Of a DNA stretch of 64,000 nt, positions 8,232 through 16,459 are shown in pieces. Numbering within the stretch: the stretch's first letter is position 1; each line of letters starts with the position of its first letter. Source of the stretch: a virus. The notes below the pieces were generated by a model. That model made no database searches. It saw only the letters and a program-made list of their open reading frames with translations, and was not told the origin of the DNA. The position numbers were made by a program, and so were the translations under genes. The stretch is taken from the IMG/VR virus record IMGVR_UViG_3300033146_000244, positions 20,569 to 84,568 of that record; one strand, given 5' to 3'.

Positions 8232-9197
8232 CTATATACCCATAAAGAACTCATCTGGTAAGTCCTCTCCTTTTGATGCTTGTTCTTCTCTTCTTGTTAT
8301 ACTGCCTATGACTTTATCAAATATAGATTCTATACCTGTATTAGTTAATGAGAACTCTACCATGTTTCCTTCTTTAATGCCAGCCAGTACTGTGTATGGT
8401 GTTGTTCCATCGTCGCCAGTCCACATAGTAGCATTTAGGCTGGGTGCTAGATACACTACATTTACATCACCCTCTTCTATCATCTTTTTTACATCTTTTG
8501 GTTTATAGTCAGTAAACTGACTTTCTTGCCCATCTGTAAAGCATATAACAGTTTTATTGTAGTCTGTAAGTTTTCTTAATTCTAAAGCACTCTCCATTAT
8601 ACCAGTACTTAGCGGTGTCCAGTATCCAATTTTATGCTTGTAACTACCGAGATTCTTTACTTCTACCATATCTTGTACTAAGGTTGTTTCATCTACTGGA
8701 TACCCATATGTTACTATACCTATTAAGGCATCTGGATTGGCTTCTCTTAAGCTATGTATGGTCTTATTAACTGCTCTTTCTATAGCCAGTCTTATACCAC
8801 CAGTAGATTGTGATTGGTCTATTGCTAGAATATACGCAGTCTTTGTAACACTTGTTGTAGCAGCAGTTACTGTATCAACAAATTCTTTATACGAAGTACG
8901 CATAGTCGGTGTTGGTTTTTTTATACCTATATTAGTAAAGAAGAGTTCTTCTGCCGCACCCATCTTATTAACAGTTGTTTTCACTTCTTCTGTTGCTTGT
9001 CTATTTTCTGCCAGTGCCCAAGTACCGTTAGTGCAAGCATACCCGTTATGTTTAATAAATTTTATCATCTCATTTGTTTGGTGCTTACTTATTTTACCAC
9101 CTTTTGTTAAGTATCCCCAATGTCTAGCTACCTTACCCATATATGCGTACCGATTTAACCCATCTACTATCCGTATTGCTCTTTGTTTGTCAGTCAT
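8232..9197 (-). CDS. von Willebrand factor A domain protein
   Basis: 321 aa. Residues ~120-310 form a vWA domain with a full metal-ion-dependent adhesion site: DQSQS (D127-x-S-x-S), a Thr in WTPLSTG, and the Asp of CFTDGQES. The ~115-residue N-terminus is helical and basic with the look of a small DNA- or protein-binding domain. vWA domains in bacteria and phages bind partner proteins through Mg2+, often with a MoxR-type AAA ATPase, but none is adjacent. It lies upstream of the GP88-like gene's 3' neighbours in the same leftward run. No signal peptide, so it acts in the cytoplasm. Confidence 0.8.
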   Translation of the reverse strand: MTDKQRAIRIVDGLNRYAYMGKVARHWGYLTKGGKISKHQTNEMIKFIKHNGYACTNGTWALAENRQATEEVKTTVNKMGAAEELFFTNIGIKKPTPTMRTSYKEFVDTVTAATTSVTKTAYILAIDQSQSTGGIRLAIERAVNKTIHSLREANPDALIGIVTYGYPVDETTLVQDMVEVKNLGSYKHKIGYWTPLSTGIMESALELRKLTDYNKTVICFTDGQESQFTDYKPKDVKKMIEEGDVNVVYLAPSLNATMWTGDDGTTPYTVLAGIKEGNMVEFSLTNTGIESIFDKVIGSITRREEQASKGEDLPDEFFMGI

Positions 9198-9213
9198 GTT
9201 ATTTTAATTTTTT

Positions 9214-9948
9214 TTAGTGTATTCTAATGTTTATTACTTTATTTTTACTATACTTACATAGATTACATACTCTGCAATCACCTCCACAGTACGAAGTTCC
9301 TATGGCATCCTCTGGTTCTACTACAAGATTAAAGTTATTATTTAGCATAAAATTACTACCATTTATAGTAAGTCCCTTTGTTTTCATAGCAGTAGTCCAA
9401 TTCAAGTCTTTGCGGGCTGTATATATATACATTTGCACAGTACCGCTACTATCATCCAGTGTTTTTGTTAATAGCTTGCGTATTCTTACAAGTTTACTAA
9501 CGTCTTTTTGACTCTTTGCATCACCACTCTCGTTAAAGCGTATGAACTTTATAGACCCTTTGTATTTATTCAATATTGGTACTAAGTCATCTACAAACTC
9601 CTTTGCTGTATGGTTATCCCAATATAGCATCTGCTGTTCTCTATATCCAGGTACACACGACCAATACTGTACTTCTGCTTTCTTAGCATAGCATTTGTCA
9701 GCTACTACACATAGTCCCAGTTTTTCACTAGGGCATTTACTAGCTGGTGTCATGTTAAATATTAGCGTATCGTTACCTATTTTTCTGTTACCATTACTCA
9801 GTAATTCAGACAATGGTCTTTGCACACCTTGTATATCTCTTAATATAGAAGCAGCTCTACTAAGAGCTACATCGTATCTATCAGTACCTTTACTTGGTAA
9901 TAAGTTTTTTAGTTCCCCCCTTATTGAATAATATCTGCTTTTCTCCAT
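9214..9948 (-). CDS. GP88-like protein (Cys-rich, function unknown)
   Basis: 244 aa. Resembles the gene-product-88 family known from mycobacteriophages: TPASKCPSEKLGLCVVADKCYAKK, broken here as TPASKC, GLC and KCYAKK, followed by VPGYREQQMLYW, FIRFNESGDAKS and YIYTARKDL, and ending in a cysteine cluster CGGDCRVCNLC. The SGD and TAR blocks and clustered cysteines suggest metal or Fe-S binding, but no reaction is established. The 5' end overlaps the DUF932-like gene by 59 bp. No signal peptide. Confidence 0.6.
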   Translation of the reverse strand: MEKSRYYSIRGELKNLLPSKGTDRYDVALSRAASILRDIQGVQRPLSELLSNGNRKIGNDTLIFNMTPASKCPSEKLGLCVVADKCYAKKAEVQYWSCVPGYREQQMLYWDNHTAKEFVDDLVPILNKYKGSIKFIRFNESGDAKSQKDVSKLVRIRKLLTKTLDDSSGTVQMYIYTARKDLNWTTAMKTKGLTINGSNFMLNNNFNLVVEPEDAIGTSYCGGDCRVCNLCKYSKNKVINIRIH

Positions 9949-10780
9949 ATATTGTAATTATAAATTCATTTAATAATGCGTAATACTTTAATTTATTTTT
10001 GTGGTCTCCTATCTTAATTGCCTCAGTAAACCAGTTATATAAGTCCCACACTGTTGCAAAACCTTCCTCATCTATAGGAAATAGGTTATCATCACTGTCT
10101 CTATACTTTATAGCCGCTATTACTACCCCCTGTGGTAATACTTCTAACATATTACCAAAGAAAGCATTTTGTATGTATCGTGGCAGTTCAATACCCCTCA
10201 TGTCTTCTATAAACGCATCTAATTTAGTATCATCTGATGCTATGAATGTTTTTATTTCTTCAAGCATTGTATGCAAAGAGTTTTCTATATCGCCTGTATG
10301 CCTCTTCTTTATATCTACGTCACTGTTAATTATCATACCGTTACTACATATAGACATATTGTAGCCAAGTCCTATACGCAATGCAATACTTTTGTTTGTA
10401 CTGTTTAGTACATATATAGTTTTACAGTATTCTTTATCCTCTTCTTTATTCATTCTTATCTCTGCAAACATAGTTGTAACTAGTCGCATCATTTGTATCG
10501 TTGGTAGGTTATAACCACTTTCTAAGTAAGTAACTATATCTTTCTCTACTTTACGCATATAGGGTGTTGAACGATTATTCTTAGACAGCCCTATTGTTAC
10601 GATGACTTCCTTAACGGTAGATATGTTATCTTCATTAGCTTTCATCATTACTGTATTTAGTACATCATATAAAGGAAGCGGTTTCCATGTATTAGTTCGG
10701 TTTGGTGTAGATATTAGTTCTAATATGGTTGCTACTCTTACGTCTATTTCATAGTCTGTCATTAAATTTAATGTTATCAT
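9890..10780 (-). CDS. DUF932/DUF3871-like protein
   Basis: 296 aa. The central segment (IALRIGLGYNMSICSNGMII, seen as IALRIGLGYN and ICSNGMII) and the later WDLYNWFTEA resemble the DUF932-type proteins common on plasmids and phages, where a serine/aromatic block precedes a CSNGL motif and a WD-x-YN-x-x-TE block. Their molecular role is not known; some are linked with recombination or plasmid maintenance. It overlaps the primase gene upstream by 32 bp and the GP88-like gene downstream. Confidence 0.5.
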   Translation of the reverse strand: MITLNLMTDYEIDVRVATILELISTPNRTNTWKPLPLYDVLNTVMMKANEDNISTVKEVIVTIGLSKNNRSTPYMRKVEKDIVTYLESGYNLPTIQMMRLVTTMFAEIRMNKEEDKEYCKTIYVLNSTNKSIALRIGLGYNMSICSNGMIINSDVDIKKRHTGDIENSLHTMLEEIKTFIASDDTKLDAFIEDMRGIELPRYIQNAFFGNMLEVLPQGVVIAAIKYRDSDDNLFPIDEEGFATVWDLYNWFTEAIKIGDHKNKLKYYALLNEFIITIYGEKQILFNKGGTKKLITK

Positions 10781-11708
10781 CTAGTAGTTGTTTTAGTTTA
10801 TTTGTGTTGTTATAATGTTTTACCATGTCACTGGCATCAGTAACTTTGGTTATATCAGGTAGCACTATGTTTACAAAATTAGGGTACTTTCTAAGTATCT
10901 CTTTTGCGTATAGCTGTCCTCTATTCATTCTTTTTTCCCAGTCATTGTCATACAGTATATAGATATTAGGGAATATATCTATTAACTTATTTAGTAGCGG
11001 TTGTTCCAGATACAAGCCTTCGGCTTGTGTTCCAATTACGTTTGGGTATCCAGCTTTCTTTATAACTATAACATCTTTTACACTTTTCGTTATAATTAAG
11101 TAACCTAATTTTCTATCTAGCTTATTTAAGTTATGTATTATTTTACCACTAACACCTCTCATGTTGTTTAACCATTTGTACTTCTTATTTAGTGGTTGGT
11201 ATATCTTCTTATACACTTTATTTTTATAGTACCACGTATAGCATATTACTATATTATTACCTGCGTAGATAGTTTTATCACCTACTTTAAAAGACATTAA
11301 TGAAGATATATTACCTTCATCTGCAAGGTCTTGTTTTGTTATAGTGTAATCATTCCAGTATTGTAGTGTCGCTTTTGGGTGTTTCCTGTACGCAGTTGTT
11401 TCTATAGGGTTGTATGCAGCCCCCTGTGTATAATGTAATCGTTGCTGCGTTTTTGCATCTGCTATGCCACCCTCTACTTCACTTCTGATTTTATCCATCG
11501 CTTCTCCATACGATATATTATTTAACTTCATTACTAAGTCTATACCATCTCCTGTGTCACCAGTAGCCAAGTCTTTATATTTAACCTTACCGCTTCTTGT
11601 GCTGAATACTGCGAAGGACTCCACTTTATCATCTCTGAATGGTGACTGTATTGTTATTGGTATTTTCCTAATACCTAAGTAGTGTTGTAATATTTGCCTA
11701 CTGTCCAT
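10749..11708 (-). CDS. DNA primase (TOPRIM, DnaG-type)
   Basis: 319 aa from ATG 11708 (MDSRQILQHYLG). Makes RNA primers for lagging-strand synthesis. N-terminal part resembles a CHC2-like module without its cysteines (SPFRDDKVESFAVF, YKDLATGDTGDGIDLV). The TOPRIM domain covers about residues 200-300: LIITKSVKDVIVI replaces the usual TEG glutamate strand, IYILYDNDWEK is the DxD strand, followed by GQLYAKEIL. An ATG 39 bp upstream would add MPNGSSSC..., but that stretch forms a hairpin, so I use the downstream start. It stands between the SSB-like and DUF932-like genes. Confidence 0.8.
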   Translation of the reverse strand: MDSRQILQHYLGIRKIPITIQSPFRDDKVESFAVFSTRSGKVKYKDLATGDTGDGIDLVMKLNNISYGEAMDKIRSEVEGGIADAKTQQRLHYTQGAAYNPIETTAYRKHPKATLQYWNDYTITKQDLADEGNISSLMSFKVGDKTIYAGNNIVICYTWYYKNKVYKKIYQPLNKKYKWLNNMRGVSGKIIHNLNKLDRKLGYLIITKSVKDVIVIKKAGYPNVIGTQAEGLYLEQPLLNKLIDIFPNIYILYDNDWEKRMNRGQLYAKEILRKYPNFVNIVLPDITKVTDASDMVKHYNNTNKLKQLLDDNIKFNDRL

Positions 11709-11716
11709 ATACAAGA

Positions 11717-11745
11717 ATACCCAACAGCTACTAGAGCCATTGGGC
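11717..11745 (-). terminator. Hairpin between the SSB-like gene and primase
   Basis: On the minus strand CCCAA...GGCT...AGCT...TTGGG forms a hairpin with a five-base loop, followed by a T-rich stretch. It is the reason for placing the primase start at 11708. It may attenuate readthrough into primase. Confidence 0.45.
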
Positions 11746-11765
11746 ATTATTTATATCTGTTCTAT

Positions 11766-12728
11766 TTAGAACGGTAGGTCATCTTCTTTTTCATCATATT
11801 CTTCGCTATGTGTGCTATGTGTTTCGGGTTGTAGGAAGTCTCCTATTACTACCTCCTTAGTGTTCATGCGACTATTAGCAGTTTCTATGTCTTCACCGCT
11901 TTCATCTACATCACACATTACGAGGTCATCTATATGGTACTTGCTGCTTTTACCAAACCAATTGTTAAGTAACTTTCTAATATTGTTTTTACCAGTCACT
12001 GGCATATACATCTGTCTCAAATATAGTATAGTCTTACCTTCATCGTTTTTGAAGTCTTTAACTTTAACGTACCCCATAAGAGTCTTAACTCCTTTAGATA
12101 GCTCTATATACTCTTTTAGTTCACTGAAGTCACCACCAAATATAGCATCCCAGTTCCAGTCAGCTACTCCTAGTGGTAATTGTTTAGGTATCAAGCTAGC
12201 CATAAATTCAATAAATCTGTCCTCTCCGTCAAGCCCTCGTCTAATATCAAAGCCTTTACCCGTTGTTTTATTAGTAAGCGTCATGTAGTTAGATGGTTCT
12301 ATTCTATCTATTGCTTTACCCCAAGTCTTTTGTAACTGACCATTTGTGTACAAGTAAGACCCTTTGCTGCTTACAGCTCTCTCTGTATTTTTAACCCATA
12401 CCGGTATATCAATTATTGTACCAGCCATTTCTTTCTGTACAACAGTCTTATCATTGACTACTGTAGGTGTAATAACTTTAAATATAAATAGTAGCTTAAC
12501 TTGTTCAAAGTCCTCTATATTACCATCTTTATCTTTTGCAGGTGTTACGTATTCCTCATCTACCTTATCACCATTTCTATCTGTATATTCTCTCATCCCT
12601 AACTCTAAGCGCTCCTCATTAGTAGGGTTCACTCCTACTAGTTCCGCATTAATAAGACCCGTAAATTTGATTGTTTTAATGTCTTTTTTCTCTTCTGCGT
12701 TTTTGAAAGCATCTTGTAGTAATCCCAT
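11766..12728 (-). CDS. Putative single-stranded DNA-binding protein with SSB-type acidic tip
   Basis: 320 aa. The protein ends in an acidic tail and the tip EEYDEKEDDLPF, which closely matches the C-terminal tip of bacterial SSBs (DDDIPF) that recruits replication and repair proteins. The body (beta-rich, with aromatic residues such as WVKN, TWGKAI, NYMTL, DWNWDAIF) would fit an OB-fold core but I cannot show the fold. Position directly upstream of primase and downstream of helicase supports a replisome role. At 320 aa it is longer than a typical SSB. Alternative: another replication accessory protein that has captured the SSB tip. Confidence 0.55.
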   Translation of the reverse strand: MGLLQDAFKNAEEKKDIKTIKFTGLINAELVGVNPTNEERLELGMREYTDRNGDKVDEEYVTPAKDKDGNIEDFEQVKLLFIFKVITPTVVNDKTVVQKEMAGTIIDIPVWVKNTERAVSSKGSYLYTNGQLQKTWGKAIDRIEPSNYMTLTNKTTGKGFDIRRGLDGEDRFIEFMASLIPKQLPLGVADWNWDAIFGGDFSELKEYIELSKGVKTLMGYVKVKDFKNDEGKTILYLRQMYMPVTGKNNIRKLLNNWFGKSSKYHIDDLVMCDVDESGEDIETANSRMNTKEVVIGDFLQPETHSTHSEEYDEKEDDLPF

Positions 12729-12774
12729 ATTGTTTTGTTGTTTTTATGTGTGTGTTATACTCTATTACTATACT

Positions 12775-12806
12775 TAAAAGACGTGCAACCTTTCAGCTAC
12801 ACGTCT
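12775..12806 (-). terminator. Intrinsic terminator after the 258-aa gene
   Basis: On the minus strand AGACGTGTAGC and GTTGCACGTCT pair (11 bp, two G-U) around the loop TGAAAG and are followed by TTTT. It lies just after the stop of the gene at 12838-13614. With the promoter at 13681-13712 it defines a single-gene transcript. Confidence 0.75.
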
Positions 12807-12837
12807 ATATTGTATTTATTATTTTGTATCTATTCTA

Positions 12838-13614
12838 CTATGCAAATATGTCTTCATCTGCTTCTACTACTACTTCTACTTTTTCTTTATTTTCTTCTAC
12901 TTCTTCTGTTTCGTCTATTTCGCTTACTTCTTCTTTTGTTACTACCCCATCTACTTTTGTTTGATTAGCTACAATACCTGTTATAGTGGTATCTACGTCA
13001 CGCTTTTCCACGTAAGCATTGTATAGTTCGTTAGCTTCTAACAAGTTCTCTTTATACGTAAGTTCGTATCCTTTCACTGTTGAAAACTCATTATCGTCTC
13101 CTACGAATGTAAATTCTTCCTCTGTTGTGTTGATGTCAAATAAGAACTCATTGACCTTAGATAAGTCAAATTCTCTATTGTATTGATTGATAAACTTTGA
13201 GTACTTATGGAACTCAGGTACTTTAGCTCGTGTAGTACTAATCTGAGTAACTAGTCCAGCTTCATCAACTACTAAGTATAATTTGTCAGTATTGAAGTCT
13301 CTCAATAAGATTACTGCTTTACCATGACCGTTATCGCTATCATCTCGTAATAGGTTTAGCGTATAAGGGTTGTGGATTATTAGTTTCTTTTTAGATGCTC
13401 TTTCTTCAGTGTCGTCTGTAAGGATAGCTAATACTAGTGTATCCTCTTGGTTACTGCCTACTGCAACTTCTCTGCTTTTAGATGATTTGTATCCTTTAAT
13501 GTAGGATGCTCTTGGTTTAAGTACTCTTGCGCCATTAGAAGTTGCTTTTACTCCTATTACCGCATTTGACGTTAGTGTACTTCCTTTGATACCTGTTACT
13601 GATAATTTTGACAT
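12838..13614 (-). CDS. Hypothetical protein expressed from its own host-type promoter
   Basis: 258 aa from ATG 13614 (MSKLSVTGIKGS). N-terminal Ser/Gly/Lys-rich region, a beta-rich middle (NTDKLYLVVDEAG, EFTFVGDDNEFS) and a very acidic C-terminal tail (EVEENKEKVEVVVEADEDIFA in segments). The acid tail recalls that of SSB or of DNA-mimic proteins. The gene is unusual in having a canonical Bacteroidota promoter ~60 bp upstream and a strong terminator right behind it, suggesting abundant, independent expression. No family recognised; a second ssDNA-binding or scaffold-like protein is possible. Confidence 0.65.
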   Translation of the reverse strand: MSKLSVTGIKGSTLTSNAVIGVKATSNGARVLKPRASYIKGYKSSKSREVAVGSNQEDTLVLAILTDDTEERASKKKLIIHNPYTLNLLRDDSDNGHGKAVILLRDFNTDKLYLVVDEAGLVTQISTTRAKVPEFHKYSKFINQYNREFDLSKVNEFLFDINTTEEEFTFVGDDNEFSTVKGYELTYKENLLEANELYNAYVEKRDVDTTITGIVANQTKVDGVVTKEEVSEIDETEEVEENKEKVEVVVEADEDIFA

Positions 13615-13680
13615 GTTTGTTTTGTTTTGTGGTTTACTCCTCTTTGGCGTTATTGCTAGCACCCGTTCTTAATTAGAATG

Positions 13681-13712
13681 CAAAGATACAACAATTATTT
13701 AGTTATTGCAAC
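13681..13712 (-). promoter_or_regulatory. Bacteroidota-type promoter (GTTG-N20-TATCTTTG), leftward
   Basis: On the minus strand GTTG (13712-13709), a 20-bp spacer and TATCTTTG (13688-13681) match the Bacteroidota housekeeping promoter (TTTG, 19-21 bp, TAnnTTTG). Predicted transcription start is near 13675, about 60 bp before ATG 13614. The promoter overlaps the 3' end of the helicase gene. Confidence 0.75.
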
Positions 13713-14756
13713 TTTTTCACTTATTTTTTTGTAATCTACGACACTCTCTTTACCAATATATCCAAAGTAACCTATTTCACCGAAAAAGAAAGTCGGCGTA
13801 AGTATGTTAATATCCCCATCTCTGTTTTTCATTATGTTTATCACTCTAAACCTACCTTTGAGACCATCTGAATCTGCAGCACTTCTCGGTATTATCTTAT
13901 AACCCCCATATAACGCTATTCCTTCCCTATAAGGACTACCAATACCAATCATTATATCAGCATCCTCGTAAGTGGACTTTGAATCACGGAGGTCGGTATG
14001 TCCTGGTAGTACCCTTTGTTCAGGTGTATAATCCTTAGTTGGCGTTATCTGTTGAACTACAATGGCTATCAGCTTAGTCGGATTCCTAACAGTGAATAGA
14101 AACTTACTAATATCATCTATTGTTTGTTTCTTATTTGCTCCACCGATAGATGATGCAATACCTATATGGTCTATTGCTACCATATATACATCTTTCTGGT
14201 TATGCGGTTCATACTTTACTATCTGCCTATCCTCTATTGTTAATTTACCGTTGGTCTTTAAATAATTAAAGGTATTCCTCTTTAAGTTACTTATTGTAAT
14301 GTACGTGTAGAATGATATTCTGTTTACAAGCGCAGTAGTGTAATCTACGCATTCTTTAGACATAATCAACTCCTCTATATGACTAGGTATCGTCAGAGCT
14401 CCTTCGCTCATCAGTAACTTCGGTGTAGTGAGTATCCCTTTCCTAGTAAATAACCAATAACACATAGCTTTTACTATTATCACAGCAGGGCTAATTTCTG
14501 GTGTATAGATGTCTATATGTACATTGAAGTTACCAGTAGTAGCTTTATCGTGCATATTAAATAAGAACTGGTCGTATAGGAAAGATGACTTTCCTACGTT
14601 ACTAAGTGCTCCTATTAAATAATACTTACCTGGTACTATGGATAAATGTTTACTGAGGTCTCCACCCAACCTGAATGGAAACCCCGTATTCAATCCTAAT
14701 TTACCGTCTTCTATCCTTTTAAGTGATTGTTCGTACCAATCTATGCTTATACCCAT
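13695..14756 (-). CDS. DnaB-like replicative helicase
   Basis: 353 aa, a RecA-fold ATPase. Walker A is GALSNVGKSS (residues 49-58); Walker B-type strand VYMVAIDHIG; a QQ motif after a hydrophobic strand (AIVVQQITP); the LRDSKSTYEDADIMIGI and MKNRDGD blocks match the C-terminal half of DnaB-family helicases (arginine-finger region and beta-hairpin). There is no DnaB N-terminal domain, as in other short phage helicases. It unwinds DNA ahead of the phage polymerase. It overlaps the upstream possible loader gene by 10 bp. Confidence 0.8.
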   Translation of the reverse strand: MGISIDWYEQSLKRIEDGKLGLNTGFPFRLGGDLSKHLSIVPGKYYLIGALSNVGKSSFLYDQFLFNMHDKATTGNFNVHIDIYTPEISPAVIIVKAMCYWLFTRKGILTTPKLLMSEGALTIPSHIEELIMSKECVDYTTALVNRISFYTYITISNLKRNTFNYLKTNGKLTIEDRQIVKYEPHNQKDVYMVAIDHIGIASSIGGANKKQTIDDISKFLFTVRNPTKLIAIVVQQITPTKDYTPEQRVLPGHTDLRDSKSTYEDADIMIGIGSPYREGIALYGGYKIIPRSAADSDGLKGRFRVINIMKNRDGDINILTPTFFFGEIGYFGYIGKESVVDYKKISEKVAITK

Positions 14757-15370
14757 TCGTGTGTACCTCCTCCCACTGTAGAGTTATCTTTTTCAAAGTT
14801 CATACCCTCTAACTCTTGTAGTAATCTACTATTTATTAGTAATTCCTTTGTTACTTTATCCTCTCGTGTATTGTTAATAAAGTTTTCCGCCTTCAGTAAG
14901 TACTTATACCCACTACTTCTCTGTGAGTCTATATAATTTTTAGTGGCATCTAGTATCTGCTTATCTGTATAGTCGTGTTTGGATAGGAAGTACGATAACC
15001 TGCTACTACAAGCAGTCTTACTTCCCATTCTTGACCTGAAAGCATCTTTAAATAACTTACGGTACTCTGTAAGTAGGTAAACTCCGCAACTATTAGATAA
15101 AGGCGACATCACATTTACACTGGGGGTAGTGCTTTTAACAATATTGTTACCCTCACCAAAAGCATCTATCGTCTTATTAGTAAATACTAACGGCACTATT
15201 GGGACTATGTAGCCCTTATCAGTTAGTGTACTAACTAACTTCGTACTGTCGTAACCGTTATACCCACTTATTAACTCATCTGCATACTTTATCTTACCTA
15301 TATACAAATAGTATAAACATAAACTCTCCTTGTTTGTAAGGTCTTTTCTTTTTATCTCTTCATGTATCAT
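14747..15370 (-). CDS. Possible replisome organiser / helicase loader
   Basis: 207 aa, mostly helical. Residues ~110-175 (KLFKDAFRSRMG, DKQILDATKNYI, GYKYLLKAENFIN) resemble the DnaD-type C-terminal domain of replication initiators and loaders, which ends in a Y-x-x-x-x-x-FI block. The N-terminal 80 residues could be a winged helix (YADELISGYNGYDSTKL, then GYIVPIVPL). It is placed immediately upstream of, and overlaps, the DnaB-like helicase gene, the usual position for a loader. The proposal is by context and weak pattern. It contains a TTACACTGGGGG site at 15115-15126. Confidence 0.45.
   Translation of the reverse strand: MIHEEIKRKDLTNKESLCLYYLYIGKIKYADELISGYNGYDSTKLVSTLTDKGYIVPIVPLVFTNKTIDAFGEGNNIVKSTTPSVNVMSPLSNSCGVYLLTEYRKLFKDAFRSRMGSKTACSSRLSYFLSKHDYTDKQILDATKNYIDSQRSSGYKYLLKAENFINNTREDKVTKELLINSRLLQELEGMNFEKDNSTVGGGTHEWV
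15115..15126 (+). repeat. Dispersed 12-mer copy 2 (exact TTACACTGGGGG)
   Basis: Exact copy inside the possible loader gene, antisense to it; flank ACAT as in copies 1 and 4. Confidence 0.85.
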
Positions 15371-15375
15371 TTGTA

Positions 15376-15750
15376 TTAATTAGTTGTATTCTCATATTCT
15401 TTTATTCTTATTACTAGCTCCTTTATCCTACTCTTTGCTTCTACTAGTGCATTATAATACATCAATAATCTTCTCTTATCTCCTACTAAGTTCCCCAATT
15501 CCCACTGAGCTGTCATCTTATGTATCTCACCATCTGTGAGCTTATCTCCATCTTGTAGTATAAACTTACTCGTCTTCTCCTTCTCTGTAATTGACATACT
15601 AGTTACTACCCCATAGAAGTATCCGCAACTGTTATTTTTAAATGGTGCTTCTGTAAACTTGTTCTGGTGTGTAAAAGATTCCTCATCTATGTATCTTAAG
15701 CAGTCTTCTCGTAATGTACAGTCATTACCATCACACATTATTATGTCCAT
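15376..15750 (-). CDS. Small Cys-containing phage protein
   Basis: 124 aa. N-terminal CDGNDCTLREDCLRY is a recurring opening of small Bacteroidota phage proteins and probably binds zinc with C45 or a nearby cysteine (SCGYFYG). The C-terminal half (residues ~80-120) is a likely coiled coil. An internal ATG at codon 5 is an alternative start. It lies 5 bp from the next gene in the replication operon. Function unknown. Confidence 0.6.
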   Translation of the reverse strand: MDIIMCDGNDCTLREDCLRYIDEESFTHQNKFTEAPFKNNSCGYFYGVVTSMSITEKEKTSKFILQDGDKLTDGEIHKMTAQWELGNLVGDKRRLLMYYNALVEAKSRIKELVIRIKEYENTTN

Positions 15751-15862
15751 TGTATATTAACTGTTTAATTTTATCTACTATTGTATTTGTTATATTCTGT
15801 GTTTCTGTTTCTCCTATCTCGTACTGCAAATAAGCTATCCCATGAAGTAATGTTTTGTTTCC
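15731..15862 (-). pseudogene. Start-less ORF after the 96-aa gene
   Basis: Downstream of the 96-aa gene and in its frame, after stops TAG and TAA, lies a 44-codon open stretch (ends ...IVDKIKQLIYNG..., stop TGA 15731-15733) with amphipathic, protein-like composition but no ATG. An ATG in another frame (METKHYFMG) would join it by a single frameshift. It is probably a decayed small gene. Confidence 0.3.
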
Positions 15863-15871
15863 ATGTTACAG

Positions 15872-16162
15872 CTAAGCTACTATAGTTCTATCACCATTCC
15901 ACTTCTTACCATTTAGATACCACTGGTAATCTATTTGCTGTATAGCTACTCCTGGTAAAGCATTTAATCTACTTTTGGTTACATTAGACTGGTAGTTACC
16001 GTCTTCTATTATCAGTAAACCATCTTTGTATAATGTAGCTATTCTCATCTCATGTAGCAGTACAACTGACTTACACTTGTGTACAACTACCTCTGTATTC
16101 CTATTGCTAAACTTTTTGTGGTTGTATAGCTTACAAACCATTTGCTCCTCTATCTTACGCAT
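15872..16162 (-). CDS. Conserved small phage protein (TKSRLNAL motif)
   Basis: 96 aa. The core HEMRIATLYKDGLLI, followed by NYQSNVTKSRLNALPG and WYLNGKKW, matches a widespread family of small phage proteins of unknown role (pattern: a hydrophobic strand with IA, a turn, then T-T/K-SRLNA). The N-terminus is basic with three cysteines. It belongs to the leftward replication run between two stretches of decayed coding sequence. Confidence 0.65.
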   Translation of the reverse strand: MRKIEEQMVCKLYNHKKFSNRNTEVVVHKCKSVVLLHEMRIATLYKDGLLIIEDGNYQSNVTKSRLNALPGVAIQQIDYQWYLNGKKWNGDRTIVA

Positions 16163-16166
16163 TAGC

Positions 16167-16441
16167 TTAGTTACAATTATTTAACTCTTTTTCTATTACA
16201 TCAATCATATCTACTCTTGTTATAAACATCACGACTGTATGTATTTAATGTATACACCGTTCCCACCCTAGCTATAAGCTCTGTAAATCCTATTATAGTA
16301 CCTATATGTACGTACCGACGTAACCCCTCTGCATACATTACTACTACGTTATCACCTACTTTAAGTTTATTTTAGTAAGTCTCCCGTTTGTTATTATTTT
16401 GTTTATATAACTACTTCTACATGTGCTAATTTTCTAGTCAT
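16167..16441 (-). pseudogene. Frameshifted remnant of a small gene
   Basis: The 300-bp gap between 16162 and 16460 holds protein-like fragments in different frames on the minus strand: MTRKLAHVEVVI from ATG 16441, then a KVGDNVVVMYAEG segment with no start, running to SRYD and a stop, then MIDVIEKELNNCN. Read together they would make one ~90-aa protein with an SH3-like KVGD entry. At least two frameshifts separate them. No intact gene is seen here. Confidence 0.4.
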
Positions 16442-16459
16442 CTATTGGTATATTAATAG

